A stretch of DNA of 64,000 bases from Muscardinus avellanarius (GCA_963383645.1 OY726564.1:110506540-110570539); one strand, 5' to 3'; counted from the first letter of the stretch, positions 44,483 through 56,195 are shown. The notes: a model not told the origin generated them from the sequence alone. A program made the numbers and translations.

Positions 44483-47400
44483 AGACCGATGAGAGTGTGA
44501 GATGGATGAGGGCCACGCCATCGATTATCTGAAGCCCCTCCGGCCTTCCCAGAGCTCCCCACCTGACAAGCAGGCACCACGGCTCTTGAATGGGCAGTGT
44601 GGGACTGTTCAGGGCTGGGCCCCACACACTCGAGTTCCAAGGGGGAAGAACATGTTTATAACTGTGAGAAACACAGTCGAGAGTACATGATTCCAGCCAC
44701 AGAACTCGGGGGCCCAAGTCATGTTTCTATTTTTCTTCTACGACAGAGCAAAAATAGCAGATACTTTATCCAGATGGAAAGCAGGCACCACAAAAGTAGT
44801 GTCCCTCACACGTCCTTTCCCCTTTCTAGCTAGAATGAAAAAGTCTGGGGAGACTCCCTCTGGTCTGTTTTCCCAGGGCCCCTGGAGTCCTCTAGTCCAG
44901 GAATTGAGGTAAAAGAGCAGCGCAATGCCTGTCCACCCCAGGCGCACTGCATGGCCAGGAGGAGCCAGGAGGCCGCCTGCTGGGTCTAGGTCCGTGGGCC
45001 GCAGAGGTACAGCAGCCTGGTGAAGCCGTGAGAAGAATCCTGCACGTGTGGTCCACAGCATCCATGATTTACAGGGAGATGAGTGCGGGTTAAGTAGCAG
45101 GATCTTGTTCACCCCTCTTCTTTACTGATGTAAATGGAGGCCCCTTTGGTGCTGCTTAACATCAACGATCGCCGAGATTCATCTGCCTTCACCCTCTCTC
45201 CACCTCCAGCACCAGTGAGAGACCCCAGGCCAGTTTTTGGACACAGGAGCACATTGTGATGAGCCATTGAGCCCTCAGGACCCCTTCCCATTGGCCCACC
45301 AGGTCACAGCTTCCCTTCCACTCCAATCTCCAGGTGAGCTCCTCCCTGCCTGGGACCTCATGCAGAACACACCGGCTTACCCTGCCCTACCCTGAGTGCT
45401 CCAGGCCCCTCGGCAGGACGAGGCAGCCGTGGGCTGAGGCAGGAGGATGGCACATTCAATGAGGGAGGGGCTCTTCTTGCTTTTAGCATCATATCCAAAG
45501 AAAGCAGACTCTGGGTCCATCTGATGACCTGGTGTAGCAGCCAGCAGGGCTTAGTTTTAGGGGCGAGCCGGATGTTGGCAGAGGACAAAGGAGTTTCCTT
45601 GGTACCTGGCAGGGAGGGAAGGGAGAAGCCCACAGGCTACCATTACAGATCCCAATCCTGGCTCTGCCCTGCAGGAGATGGAAAAGGTTCTGCAGCCGAA
45701 GCAGAAGCACCTGGGGATGGGGGGGGCAAGGGCATCCTCAAGGACAAGGGACCTCTCCCCACATTGGCGGCCAGTCCAGGTCACCATCCAGTGGCTGGAT
45801 AATGGGGGACAGCGGAGGAGCAGGGCATGGCTTCACACAAGCCCACGGGAGCCTTCTTGGGGGCTCCAGGCTTTGTGCAAGGAAGGGCGAGGCGTGGCCT
45901 CTGCCTGCCAAGCCGGATGATGCTGGGCAGGCTTCGCTGGTACCCAGCGTGTGCGGGGCCTGGGGACTCCAGGAAGCATGCCGCTTTTCTCTTCTGTTTC
46001 ACACCTAAAGACCAAGTGGGGTCTGGAGAAAAGTATACTCATGAGAATCTTTCTAGTCCACACTAGACAAGTCCGTGAGCTGGCCACCTGTTTTCTTTTG
46101 GGGCTGCGCTTCGATCACAGCCATTAATAAGTTACAAAGATGGCTGAAACGTCACGATTCGGACAGTTTATGTTGGGGAACTCAGCCTCAGACAACACTG
46201 AAGTTTGTAGACTCGAGGCCTTTGGTCCAACTTGACTTCTTGCACCTACCCAATGTCCCGCCAACGGCTCCTTGGCTGGACCTGTCTCCTCTGGAACTTG
46301 TGCGCCGCCTCCTTCCCTTGTCTAAGTTGCACCAGAGTGGTTTACTGGTTAGACTTCCCCTTACTGACCTCTTACCCAAACCTGAGATCCAACGAAGGAT
46401 TCAAGAAACCGACCAAAGACCCAGCTTCTGGCCAAGGCTCTGCCGTCTTTCCTGAGGCCTCGTTCCTGCCCTGATTCCAGTCCACCTAAGGTCCTTGGTA
46501 GGTGATCTGACCTGCCATGCGTCAGGTTTTCCAACAGGGCCCTTGTACGCAGCAGGAGACTGCTGGCGGCTCTGGGAACAGCCCAGGCCACATCAGGCAC
46601 CCTGGGAAGTGCACAGCAAACATTTAAACGTTGGGGCTCCAAGTATGAATAACAAGATATTTAGTACATTTCTGAAGGCTTCGTCCTGCTGTGGAAACAG
46701 GTCATGCACACAGCGGCCATGTCACACGCTGGAATGAAGAGGGAGTCTGCTCTTCCACACGCAAGCCGAGGGCCCAGATGTTTATAAGTCAGAGAGAGAA
46801 GCGCAGCGACTACATCTAACCGGCTTAACATTTCCAGCATGTCTCTCTTTGCGGTTATTGTCTTATCAAAGATTTATATCTGTCTCATAAGTATCTTTAA
46901 GTCCTTGCTCTCTGGTGAGGCTTAAAGCCAAGAATTGACATTTCCTCAATGTAAATAGGAAATACTACAGAATGAGCTGAGGTTGGTTTTGTTAAAAAAA
47001 AAAAAATGCTGTCTTGACTTTTAACCCTGCAGTCTTGCTGACTGTTTAATTCCACTCACAGTTACACAGAAACAAGCCTGTGATTTCTGCCATCTGACAC
47101 GGGGGTTTAAAAGCTAAGAGCGGCTTCAGCTCAAGTCACGAAAGAACCCCGGAGCTGTGAGGGGGGTTAAGAGGGTCCCAGCCACCTGGTGCCTGGTGGC
47201 GCCACGAGGGTGTGGGTGTGGTCACCGGTCTGGTCAGCCAGTTGCTGGCCGCTTCCCAGGGAAACAGCATTGGCAGCGGGGCCCGGGCGCCTGTGGCCCC
47301 ACGGCATCTCCGGGCCAGTTCTACAGCCGCTCACCACCCTTCCTGGGTCAGCAGTGCTGGGCCACTTGAGACCCAGGCCCCTTCTGCTCACCAGCTGCAG

Positions 47401-47928
47401 TGTGAGGCTGAGGCTTGGGGAGGAGGCCGTATTGCTGAGGTCATGCTGGTGAACGGCTGTGCCCCGGGAGCACCACCTGGAGCTCCAGGCCTGGGAACGG
47501 CCTGGGGGTGGGCGTTGGCATGGGACTCCATTGAGGAGCAGGATCAGGGAGAGGGGACTGAGGACTGATAGATCAGGGAGGAGCTGGGCTTCCCCTTTTT
47601 CTAGGCCCTCCTGCCCCTCCCCCAGGCCTCCTCTCTGCCCCCAGCTGCTAAGGAGCTGCTAAGCCGACATCCTCAGCTGATAAGCCTTTCTCTCTCCTTA
47701 TCTCAGTCCTCCGTCCTCCTCTCTGGGCTCCTGTTCACCCCAGCTGCTGACCCTGCCTCTGGAAGAGAGTGAGGAGGCTGGCTGGAGAGGCGGGGGTTTG
47801 TCTGGGCTGGGGAGGCCACCCCAGGCACTGCCCACGGGGTGCGAAGGACACAGACTGTGCTGACGGGCCAGGCCTGGAGTGGCCAGCTGGCTTCTGGACA
47901 TCCACATGGAACCTTTCAGGCTGTGCAG

Positions 47929-47932
<4 letters not shown>

Positions 47933-47966
<34 letters not shown>
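47933..47966 (+). repeat. (TG)n microsatellite
   Basis: A pure dinucleotide run not attached to a SINE. Confidence 0.96.
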
Positions 47967-47967
<1 letters not shown>

Positions 47968-48926
47968 ATAGGCTCTCTCACACATATGCTCACTTTGCAC
48001 AAGGGGGCCTTAGCCACGGAGCTCCCCTGCTGCGTTTAGAACCCTGTGTGAACAAAGGGCGTTCAACACAAACGCTCTGATTTACAGAGAGACGGCCCCC
48101 AGGGAGAGGCAGCTGCGTGCAACAGAACCGAGCCACGGCGTCATTCTTTGCTTTCTGGAGAGTTTTTCGTCCCTTTTCTCTTAAGGCTCCATTTTCTCCC
48201 CAAATAGTTGAGGCACTCAGGACCCCAAGCCTCACTGAGGCTGTTTATCTGGAAACCCCCTGGCCTCCCAGCTCCCCAGCCCAGGGGCTGTGTCTGTCTT
48301 CACTACTGTCCCTCCAGGGACAGGCGCTTAGGAAACGCAGGCAGGCGAGCCAGGTCCCCTTTCCCTGCCCGCCCCCAGCCCGCCTTCCTCTGTGCTTACA
48401 GGCAGGGGCTTTACTTTCTCTCTTTTGCCTTCAGGGTCCACGCTGGCTGTGCAGCACGGCCTTGGGGACTCCAGCAGGAAGGGCAGAGGCGGAGACCCTG
48501 GTCTGGTGTTCCTCAGGAGCTGCTGAGAGGAGGGGCTATTTCTGGATCAGAGGCGAGAGCTGCTGAGGCGGGCTGGCAGCATATTTATAGAGCCAACCTT
48601 GGAGAGCGCGGATGCTCACAGCCCTGGAACCGTCCCCCGTTTCGAACTTCTAAAGATAGACCCACCCGTGCGGCATCTGGTATTTGACAAGGTACACTGG
48701 CTCTTTAAGTCCACCAAGGACTCCTCCTAATGGACGCTGCCTGGCTTCGCAGCGTACGTCCCTGGTCCTCTCGTCCACTCTGCCACTGGCCTGGTGGGTG
48801 ACGGCCCCCTGCACTCAGGGATCCAGCAGAGGAGCCGCTTGGTTATGGGGCCTGGTGACTCTGCAGCAACTCAGTCCAGGGCTCCAAGCGGCAGCAGCAG
48901 CAGGAGAGATAGGCGGCTAATTCTTT

Positions 48927-49050
48927 TCCAGCCCTTTTCATTTTTTATTTAGAAACACAGTCTTGCTAAGTTGTCGAGGCTGGCCTCGATCCTGTGATTC
49001 TCTGGTCTCAGCCTCTCAAGTACTGGGATTACAGGCTTGCGCCACCGTGG
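48927..49050 (-). mobile_element. B1 head (antisense), tail truncated
   Basis: CCAGCCCTTTTCATTTTTTA then GAGGCTGGCCTCGATCCTG and GGCTTGCGCCACCGTGG. Confidence 0.87.
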
Positions 49051-49155
49051 TATGATGCCCATTTCACAGAGGAAGAAACTGAGGCTCAGTGACCTGTCTC
49101 AGATTGCTCTAAACCGGCGAATTTGAGGTGTCACCTAATTCTATGCCTAAGGCAT
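49051..49155 (-). repeat. MIR-like ancient SINE
   Basis: GGAAGAAACTGAGGCTCAG and GACCTGTCTCAGATTGC match antisense MIR wording. Confidence 0.45.
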
Positions 49156-51053
49156 TGGGGAGCAAGGTGGGAGAAGAGTGCTGTTCACTCGCATATTTCA
49201 GAGGTGCGCGTAGAATCACTGTGTCCAAAGCTGTTGGCTTTAAGCGTGTCTCTAGTGTCTGCTGTGGGATGCCCCTCTCTCATCTTTTACCCAGGAAGGA
49301 GAAGGGTTTCATCAGGCCCGGCTAGCCACAGCTTCTAAGGGACGACAGATCCTCTTCTTGCCACGGTGGGGCCTTCCTGGGTATCTTACGAAAGGTGCCT
49401 GTTCCAGTATCTATCTGTCACCCTTGGCTAAATGAGAAAGTAAAAGGGATCATGGATATTTGCTGAGCTCCTGCCCGGGGAGACACCATCTGATCATATC
49501 TCACGGAATGGACACCAGATTCTATTTCTTCTTACCATCGGGGCAGCTTTAGGAGATGAGTATTTTCTTTCTTGTTCACAGCTTAGGAGACTCACTTGCT
49601 CCATGCCCTGCAGATAGTAAGAGGCCCCCGGGGCTCCAGCTTCCCGGAGTCTGTCTGCTCTGGTTAGCGCCTCTCATCTGGACACAGGGATCAATCCCGC
49701 TTGGCCTGTTCGTCCTGATGTTTTTGCCGCTTCCCCATCGACCGCTCCACGTCCGACAGCGTCACCTGGGCAGCAGTAATGGGATTTGATGGCTAAGGTG
49801 ACCCTGGCTCAGCCCAGCCACAGCCCGTCCATCCCTAACCTAGCACTTGATACTCGGTGTTAGGATGGCCCTCCGTGGCCCGTGCGGGAGCCTGCCTCTC
49901 CAGGCCTGGGAGCTGCCCTTCACTCTGGGCAGCTGGACCCCGGTGCAGGTGGGCAGGTCTGAGCACTTTCCCTGGGATGGCAGGACCAGCCTGTGACAAA
50001 GGGGACTTGTGACCTGCGCTCCAACTGACCTTTCTGAAATCAAACTCTCTTCATCCTTAAGGGCTTGTCTGAGGTCCCCTCCTCCTGGAAAACTCATTCT
50101 CTTTCTCGGCCAGTCAGAGCACCTGTGTGTAATGTACACGTTCTGGAACTACAAAGCCCAGGAGTTTGGGAGTGCACAGTCCAACCTCCCGTCAGCCCTG
50201 ACAGTCTCCCACCGTTCCCACTGTGTCGGTCCTCAGCTTCATTTCCCACCTCTCCACGTAGCCCATCTTGATGAGACAGCGCTAAACATTCCAGAATCCA
50301 TCCTCTCTCCGCGCAGAAGTATGCCTCTGGAGACCGCCTTCCAGCGTCCTGCCCTCCAGACCCGGCCCTGGGCAGCCTGCAGATCTTCAAAGAGGATTCT
50401 CACGGTTCCCCGGGTCTTCCCTTTCCACTCAGGACCCGGAGACCTCAAGCCACATGTTCAGCCTCCTCACCGTGACTTCGCCAGGCCCCCCTAGAATGGA
50501 GGGCCGATGGGGCTGTGCTCACCTTCCTAGCAAGGGGAGAAGGCAGAACCCGCCCAGGTGCTGCTCCCTGCTGGCCCGGCCTTGGAATGAGCACAGCTCC
50601 AGGTGGAGCTGCCGCCCTTGCCCTGGGGCGGGGATTCCAGAGGTGGAAGTGGCCTTCTGTTAGCAGAGCCTGAGGAACATCGCAGTTCAGTTTCAGCAAA
50701 AGCAAATTCAAGCTAGGAAATATACAAATTAGCCATAATTTGTTATCTGTTCAGCTGGAGGCTAGGGTTCCCAAGACTCAGGCAGGATTGGCAGGAGGCA
50801 CCTGGCTTCCAGGGAGAAACGGGAGGAAGACGGGAGGGAGGTGTGAGAGCTGGGGATCGGGGTGTTCTGAGCAGCATGATGGAATCTCACTTTGCGTGAC
50901 TCCATCCAGCCCTGGCTGTCAGCATCCCTTTGCCCAGTGTATCCACCTTCTATGTGCTACCCGCCCATTAGTTATTCAGGAGCTACTAAGTAGTTGTCTT
51001 GATTATCAGACCCACAGTCACAGTACAGGTATCAGGTGCCTGTGTTCAAGTAT
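49156..51053. other. Intergenic sequence, mostly unassigned
   Basis: An L2-like fragment is likely at 50010-50150 (TTAAGGGCTTGTCTGAGG, CCTCCTCCTGGAAAACTC). Overlapping ORFs of up to 161 codons at 50009-50494 have no recognised domain. Confidence 0.45.
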
Positions 51054-51091
51054 CCCTTAATTAACATAATTTATTCTGTTATTAATTAGGG
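51054..51091. promoter_or_regulatory. AT-rich imperfect palindrome with TAATTA sites
   Basis: CCCTTAATTAACA and TGTTATTAATTAGGG are arms of an imperfect inverted repeat around TAATTTATTC. Each arm holds homeodomain-type TAATTA cores. Confidence 0.4.
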
Positions 51092-51096
51092 TAGGG

Positions 51097-51278
51097 TGGC
51101 TCCAAACTATACTCTCAGCCTTTAAAAAAAATGTTGTTGTTGTTTTTTTAATTTAAGACAAGGTCTTGCTAAATTAAGGGTCTCTCTAAAGTTGCAGAGG
51201 CTGGCCTAAAACCTTTGATCTTTCTATCTCAGCCTCCCAGTCCCTCCTGGGATTACGGGAGTGAGCCACCAAGGCCAG
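51097..51278 (-). mobile_element. B1-dID SINE, diverged
   Basis: CCAAACTATACTCTCAGCC tail and head ending GATTACGGGAGTGAGCCACC, with a TTG run in the linker. Confidence 0.8.
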
Positions 51279-51952
51279 TTTCCTTGTTTGTACTCAGTAA
51301 TGTCCCTAGGGTGTAAGATTAATGATGTTAGCAATGCACATATACTAAAGAGAAGCCATAAAGCACTTCCTTTAAGTGAAAAGATGAAAGTTCTCCACTT
51401 AATAAGGAAAGAAAAAAAAGAACTCTTGTATGTTGAAGTTGCTAAGATCTCCAGTAAGAACAAATCCTCTCTCTGCGAAACTGTGAAGAAGGAAAAAAAA
51501 ATCATACTAATTTTGCTGTCGCACCTCAAACTGCAAATTACAGCCATTGTGCACGACGAGTGCTTATAACGATGAGAAGGCGTTAAATGTGTGTACGTGT
51601 GTACAGGAGGAACTGGTGCTGTGCAGGTCGGGCTTGGTACTGCCTTGGTTCTGGCGTTCATGCATCCTTGGGGGGTCTTGGACTGTGTGTCCCATAGATA
51701 AGGAGACTATTGTATTACTGGTAGGCCTCAAAACAACACGGCAGGGGAGCTTTGATCGTCCCATGCTATGAATGAGGAAACCAGGCTTAGCAGGAGGAAG
51801 GCACGTGAGACTTGAGTGCTGCAGATCTGCTGGCTCCAATGCCAGCTCCTGCTTTCCACTACACCACTTTTTATACGTTCCTTTTCTTCCTATCTTTGTT
51901 CATTTCTTCCTCTTTCCTTCCTTCTTTTTATTTTTAATTAAAAATTTTTTTT
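51279..51952. other. Intergenic sequence, unassigned
   Basis: A MIR-like antisense fragment may lie at 51745-51865. The 102-codon ORF at 51261-51569 starts inside a SINE and is not supported. Confidence 0.45.
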
Positions 51953-52156
51953 TTGCAGTGCTAGAGATGTAACCCAGGGCATTCTACCTCCGAGCTACAC
52001 CCCTAGCCCTATATTTTAAAAATTCTTTATTTTGAAACAAGGTCTCAGTAAATCACAAAGGACCTCACTATATAGCCGGGGCTGGCCAAAAACCTGTAAT
52101 CCTCCTGTCTCAACCTCCCAAGTCCTGGGATTAAAAGCAGGCCACCACACCTGGCT
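51953..52156 (-). mobile_element. B1-dID SINE
   Basis: GCAGTGCTAGAGATGTAACCC tail, duplicated AGGACCTCACTATATAG and head ending GCCACCACACCTGGCT. Confidence 0.92.
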
Positions 52157-52564
52157 CCACCCTCCTTTCCTTCCTCCCCTTCCTTCCTTTCTTCCTTCCA
52201 TCTTTTATGTGGTAATCTGGTCCCCAGGAGATTATGTGATCCCTGAGGCCCAGGCCCTGGCTCTGACCCCATCCACCTGACCCCCATCCCATGGGCAGGG
52301 CAGGGAAGATGTACCAGTGAGAGGCATTGATTCTGAGTGCTCCACTGTTGCTGGGCTTGGGGGAGGAAGCAGGACTCTGTGCCTGGGCTCCTCTGCTCTG
52401 CGCTGTGGCTACATCACCCCTAGAGCCAGGGCAGAATGTCCCTCCCCTGCCCCTCTCAGAATCCTAGGAGATCAAGAACTGCTTCCAGTTCAACAAAGGA
52501 AGGATAACGCCTGCCCGCTCCCTGGAGAGGTTAAGAGGAGGCTCTTTAAAGAAAGGTGCTGAGG
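52157..52564. other. Intergenic sequence, unassigned
   Basis: A short (CCTT)n-like pyrimidine tract at 52165-52205 and nothing else. Confidence 0.5.
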
Positions 52565-52785
52565 GCCAGGTGTGGTGGTGCACGCCTGTAATCCCAATAC
52601 TTGGGAAGCTAAGTCAAGAGGATTGCAGGTTTGAGGCCAGCCTCAGCAGTTTCATGAGACCCTCAGCAACTTAGCAAGATCCTGTTTCTAAATAAAAAGG
52701 GCTGAGGGTATAGCAGAACACCCCTAGGTTCAATCCCAAGTGCCAAAAAAAAAAAAAAAAGAAGAAACGAAGAAAGAAAAGAAAG
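52565..52785 (+). mobile_element. B1-dID SINE
   Basis: GCCAGGTGTGGTGGTGCACG head, a shortened ID tail (GGGTATAGCAGAACACCCC) and an A/GAAA-rich end. Confidence 0.92.
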
Positions 52786-53549
52786 TTAGCTGGTACAGTG
52801 ACATCAGTATTGTGACGATTATTGATGATTACCTTAGCAACCACTGACTTTACCTCCACATGTCACTCGGGAGGCTCAATGCACCCTGATCAAGGGCCTT
52901 CAAATCCCCAGGCCTGCCTGCAATCAATGTTCGTGGACAGGAGTGGAATTGTTGAGAAACTGGCAGCAACATTGCAGGTTGAGCCGCACATTAGGAAACT
53001 GGGTTAGCGTCAGCTTGACTTGCCACTGTGTGAAGTGTCTTCTCGTGTCTCTGTTCTCAAATGTTACCTCCGGGTCTACCTCGGTGGCACCTATGCTCTG
53101 ATCTGGAGAAAAGAACAGGTGGTAGGAGAGAGAGCTCAGTGATTCCGCACCTGCTCCAGCAGCACCAAGGTAGATCCCACCCTCGATGTCCCCAAAGCCC
53201 TTGAGGGACAAAATCCGAGAGGGGACCTCCAAGGCCAGGCCCTCCTGACAGTCCCTGATGTCGCAGAAGGACTCCGTTGGCTCACTATGGAGCACTCCCC
53301 GACACCACCCCACCCTTCAAGGGCCCGGCCGTATTCCTTTCTGTGCAGCACAGCACTGGACGGGTGGACAGAAGGTGCTGATGTGGGCCTGACAGTGGTG
53401 GCGTTCTGTGGCGGCACCTGTGGGGACTCACCTCAGCCCGGCCCACTGGCCCCTCCTGGCTCACAGTGCCCTGAAGCCCGATCCCAAGAAATCCTTTACA
53501 GAAGAGGTTAAATCGCTACACGGATGCCCTGCCAGGGCAAGTGTGCTGC
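52786..53549. other. Intergenic sequence, unassigned
   Basis: Minus-strand ORFs of 129 and 93 codons (53313-52924 and 53417-53136) lack splice-bounded structure or a known domain. A decayed retrocopy of an unknown mRNA cannot be excluded. Confidence 0.4.
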
Positions 53550-53594
53550 TGTTGTGGTTTGGATGCAAAATTCCTCTGAAAAAGCTCATGCGTT

Positions 53595-53645
<51 letters not shown>

Positions 53646-53790
53646 TCCAGAGGTGAAATAATTGAACCAGGGCTCTAATCTCATCTGTGGCTAACCCCAT
53701 TGATAGATGCCTAATTCGAGTGGATTTACTAGAGGGTAACTGAGCAGGTAGCGTGGGGCTGGAGGAGGTGGGTCTCTGTCTCCTGATCCC
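53550..53790 (+). mobile_element. MaLR-type (MST/THE1-like) LTR fragment
   Basis: It begins TGTTGTGGTTTGGATGC, then AAGCTCATGCGTTGGACAC, GAGGTGAAATAATTGAACC and GTGGGGCTGGAGGAGGTGGG, the order of MaLR LTRs. A (CA)n run of 64 bases interrupts it. The 3' half is missing. Confidence 0.8.
53578..53641 (+). repeat. (CA)n microsatellite inside an LTR
   Basis: A pure CA run of about 32 units where MaLR LTRs normally have a GACAATGCA-type stretch. Confidence 0.96.
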
Positions 53791-54459
53791 TCTAGCTCAT
53801 AGCCTCAGATCCCTCTGTGGGATTTCCCACAGCAGCCATTGCATGCCCTCTTCCAGGGACGGTGCAGTAGTCTCTGAGCACCACCTCCACGATTACTTAC
53901 TTAGCACATTTTAAATTGACTTGTGCTTTTTTTTTTTTAACTCACTATGAATTATTTTAAAAGGAAATGTTATACTAATTCAGTCTATTTCCCAGTGTAT
54001 AATACAATGATCCCCAAACATAGGAATCAGCCAGGGGCGAAACCCTGTCGCTCAGCCGTCTGTAGAGTCTGAGGCTGGACGGAGCAGGAGCGAAGGAGGC
54101 CAGGCAGTGGGCATCCTCGGGCCAGTTTCTCCTCAGTCCACACGTTGGCGAACATAGTCCAGGCCACAGCGGCAGGCCCGTGGCTTCTGGAGCAAGCCGA
54201 GCTGTTCTGCCCCTCTGGATGGCCGGCCGCACACACAGGAATGATGCCTCGCCCCTGGTCGGGCTGAAGGACCCTCCCCTTCTCTGAGATCTTGCTCCAT
54301 CGTGGCCTCTCAGTGCTGCTCTCCAACCCCAGACAGAGCTGTTGAGCCCGTCCACCCCTGTGTGGGCTGTACATGACCTAGGCTCTGTCGGGAAGTCAAA
54401 GACCAGGCAGAGGCATCGGTGTCATCCCAGAGCCCAGTGGAGTTTGTTATTTTTTTCCC
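53791..54459. other. Intergenic sequence, unassigned
   Basis: It is GC-rich at 54040-54370. The minus-strand ORFs there (126 and 115 codons) are in different frames and unsupported. Confidence 0.45.
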
Positions 54460-54660
54460 CCCAAAATAATACTTTTTTGCTTGTATTGGTGCGGTAGTCT
54501 CACATAATAATGTAAATCATGTTGACAATGACATACATGCACACAGAACTTGGGCCTCCGCCTCCCCACTTCCCTCTCCCAAGTACCCGGATTGACATGG
54601 GATAACCGCATGTGTGCACAGAGTGGTGGTAATGTTTCCATTGACGGATCTCAGTCTTCA
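54460..54660 (-). mobile_element. Decayed L1 3'-end piece
   Basis: CTTGTATTGGTGCGGTAGTC and GACATACATGCACACAGAAC resemble the 3'UTR of the L1 at 36761 (TTTGTATTGGTGCATTGTAG, GACATACATGCACACACCAC). Confidence 0.6.
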
Positions 54661-54990
54661 TCCTCCCCTCCCCTTCCTGCCTGGCTCCAATCTCCTCCCT
54701 TATCTGGAGTCCCTCCGGTAGCCCTACTCCTTTGATTATCGCGTACCAGGTTCTGTGCTGACAGCGTTGCCTAGGTTGACATCATCCTGCACCAGAGTTC
54801 AGCCCCATTTACAGGTGAGGAAAATGAGCCTTGGGAGTTTAAAGTTGCCCAACACAGACAAAGTTCAGAGTGGAGAATCACAAGGGCCTGTGCACTTTCA
54901 GGGTCTCTGTGCCTAAAGGCTTCATGTTCAGTAAGGCTTCCTCGAGGGCTACGTGTCTTAGTGAATGGGCACAAGGTATGTGTGGATAAG
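54661..54990. other. Intergenic sequence, unassigned
   Basis: A MIR-like antisense fragment may lie at 54785-54890 (ACAGGTGAGGAAAATGAGCC). Confidence 0.4.
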
Positions 54991-56195
54991 AGGTGAGGGA
55001 GGGAGGACGGCGAGGAGGGAGGATGGGGGAGCAAGGGAGGATGGCGAGGAGGAAGGATGGGGAGTGAGGGAGGACAGCGAGGAGAAATGATGGGGGAGCA
55101 AGGGAGGATGGCGAGGAGGAAGGATGGAGAGGAGGGAGGATGGGGAGTGAGGGAGGAGGGTGAGGAAGGAGGATGGAGAGTGAGGAAGAATGGAGAGGAG
55201 GGAGGATGGGGAGTGAGGGAGGACGGTGAGGAGGGAGGATGGGGAGAGAGGGAGGATGGGGGAGCAAGGGAGGATGGCGAGGAGGAAGGATGGGGAGCAA
55301 GGTAGGATGGCGAGGAGAGAGGATGGGGGAGCAAGGGAGGATGGCGAGGAGGAAGGATGGGGAGTGAGGGAGGACAGCAAGGAGGAAAGATGGGGGAGCA
55401 AGGGAGGATGGCAAGGAGGGAGGATGGGGGAGCAAGGGAGGATGGCGAGGAGGAAGGATGGAGAGGAGGGAGGATGGAGAGTGAGGAAGAATGGAGAGGA
55501 GGGAGGATGGGGAGTGAGGGAGGACGGCGAGGAGGGAGGATGGGGAGAGAGGGAGGATGGGGGAGCAAGGGAGGATGGCGAGGAGGAAGGATGGGGAGTG
55601 AGGGAGGACGGTGAGGAGGAATGATGGGGGAGCAAGGGAGGATGGCGAGGAAGAAGAATAGAGAGTAGGGAGGATGGGGAGGGAGGGAGGACGGTGAGGA
55701 GGGAGGATGGGGAGTGAGGAAGGATGGTGAGGAGGGAGGATGGTGAGCAAGGGAGGATGGTGAGGAGGGAGGATGGGGAGTGAGGGAGGATGGGGAGTGA
55801 GGGAGGATGGTGAGGAGGGAGGATGGGGGGGCAAGGGAGGATGGCGAGGAGGAAGGATGGGGAGCAAGGGAGGATGGCGAGGAGAGAGGATGGGGGAGCA
55901 AGGGAGGATGGGGAGTGAGGGAGGATGAAGAGGAGGGAGGATGGGGGAGCAAGGGAGGATGGGGAGTGAGGGAGGATGGAGAGGAGGGAGGATGGGGAGT
56001 GAGGAAGGATGGTGAGGAGGGAGGATGGGGGAGCAAGGGAGGATGGTGAGGAGGAAGGATGGTGAGCAGGGGAGGATGGTGAGGAGAGAGGGTAGGGAGT
56101 AAGGGAGGACGGCAAGGAGGGAGGACAGCGAGGAGAGAGGATGGTGAGGAGGGAAGACAGTGAGGCGGGAGAATGGTGAGGAGGGAGGACGGTGA
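54991..56195 (+). repeat. 1.2-kb purine-rich minisatellite (16-18 bp units)
   Basis: Tandem units of the type GGGAGGATGGGGAGTGA (17 bp), GGGAGGACGGCGAGGA (16 bp) and GGGAGGATGGGGGAGCAA (18 bp) alternate with larger periods built from pairs and triplets. The + strand is almost entirely G and A with scattered T and C. Because the array has almost no antisense stop codons, all three minus frames stay open for 464-486 codons, producing long Pro/Ser/Leu-rich ORFs that are artefacts. Multiple G-runs per unit give strong G-quadruplex potential. Confidence 0.95.

Larger units (their letters stand above)
44092..48926. other. Longest block free of recognised SINEs (4.8 kb)
   Basis: No B1-dID copy in 4.8 kb, against an average of one per about 1.4 kb. 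It is GC-rich with a (TG)n at 47933. Candidate regulatory spots are at 44370-44540 and 46810-46900. A (CA/TG)-flanked ORF of up to 159 codons at 48208-48687 and others show no known domain. No gene recognised. Confidence 0.5.

Noticed and set aside
48208..48687. 159-codon + strand ORF
   Set aside because: Chance frame in GC-rich DNA. A second overlapping frame is open over the same bases, and there is no domain.
50009..50494. 161-codon + strand ORF
   Set aside because: It starts in an L2-like fragment and has no recognisable domain.
53578..53641. Alternating CA/TG runs as Z-DNA regulatory sites
   Set aside because: They are common microsatellites, mostly SINE tails, with no context supporting a specific function.
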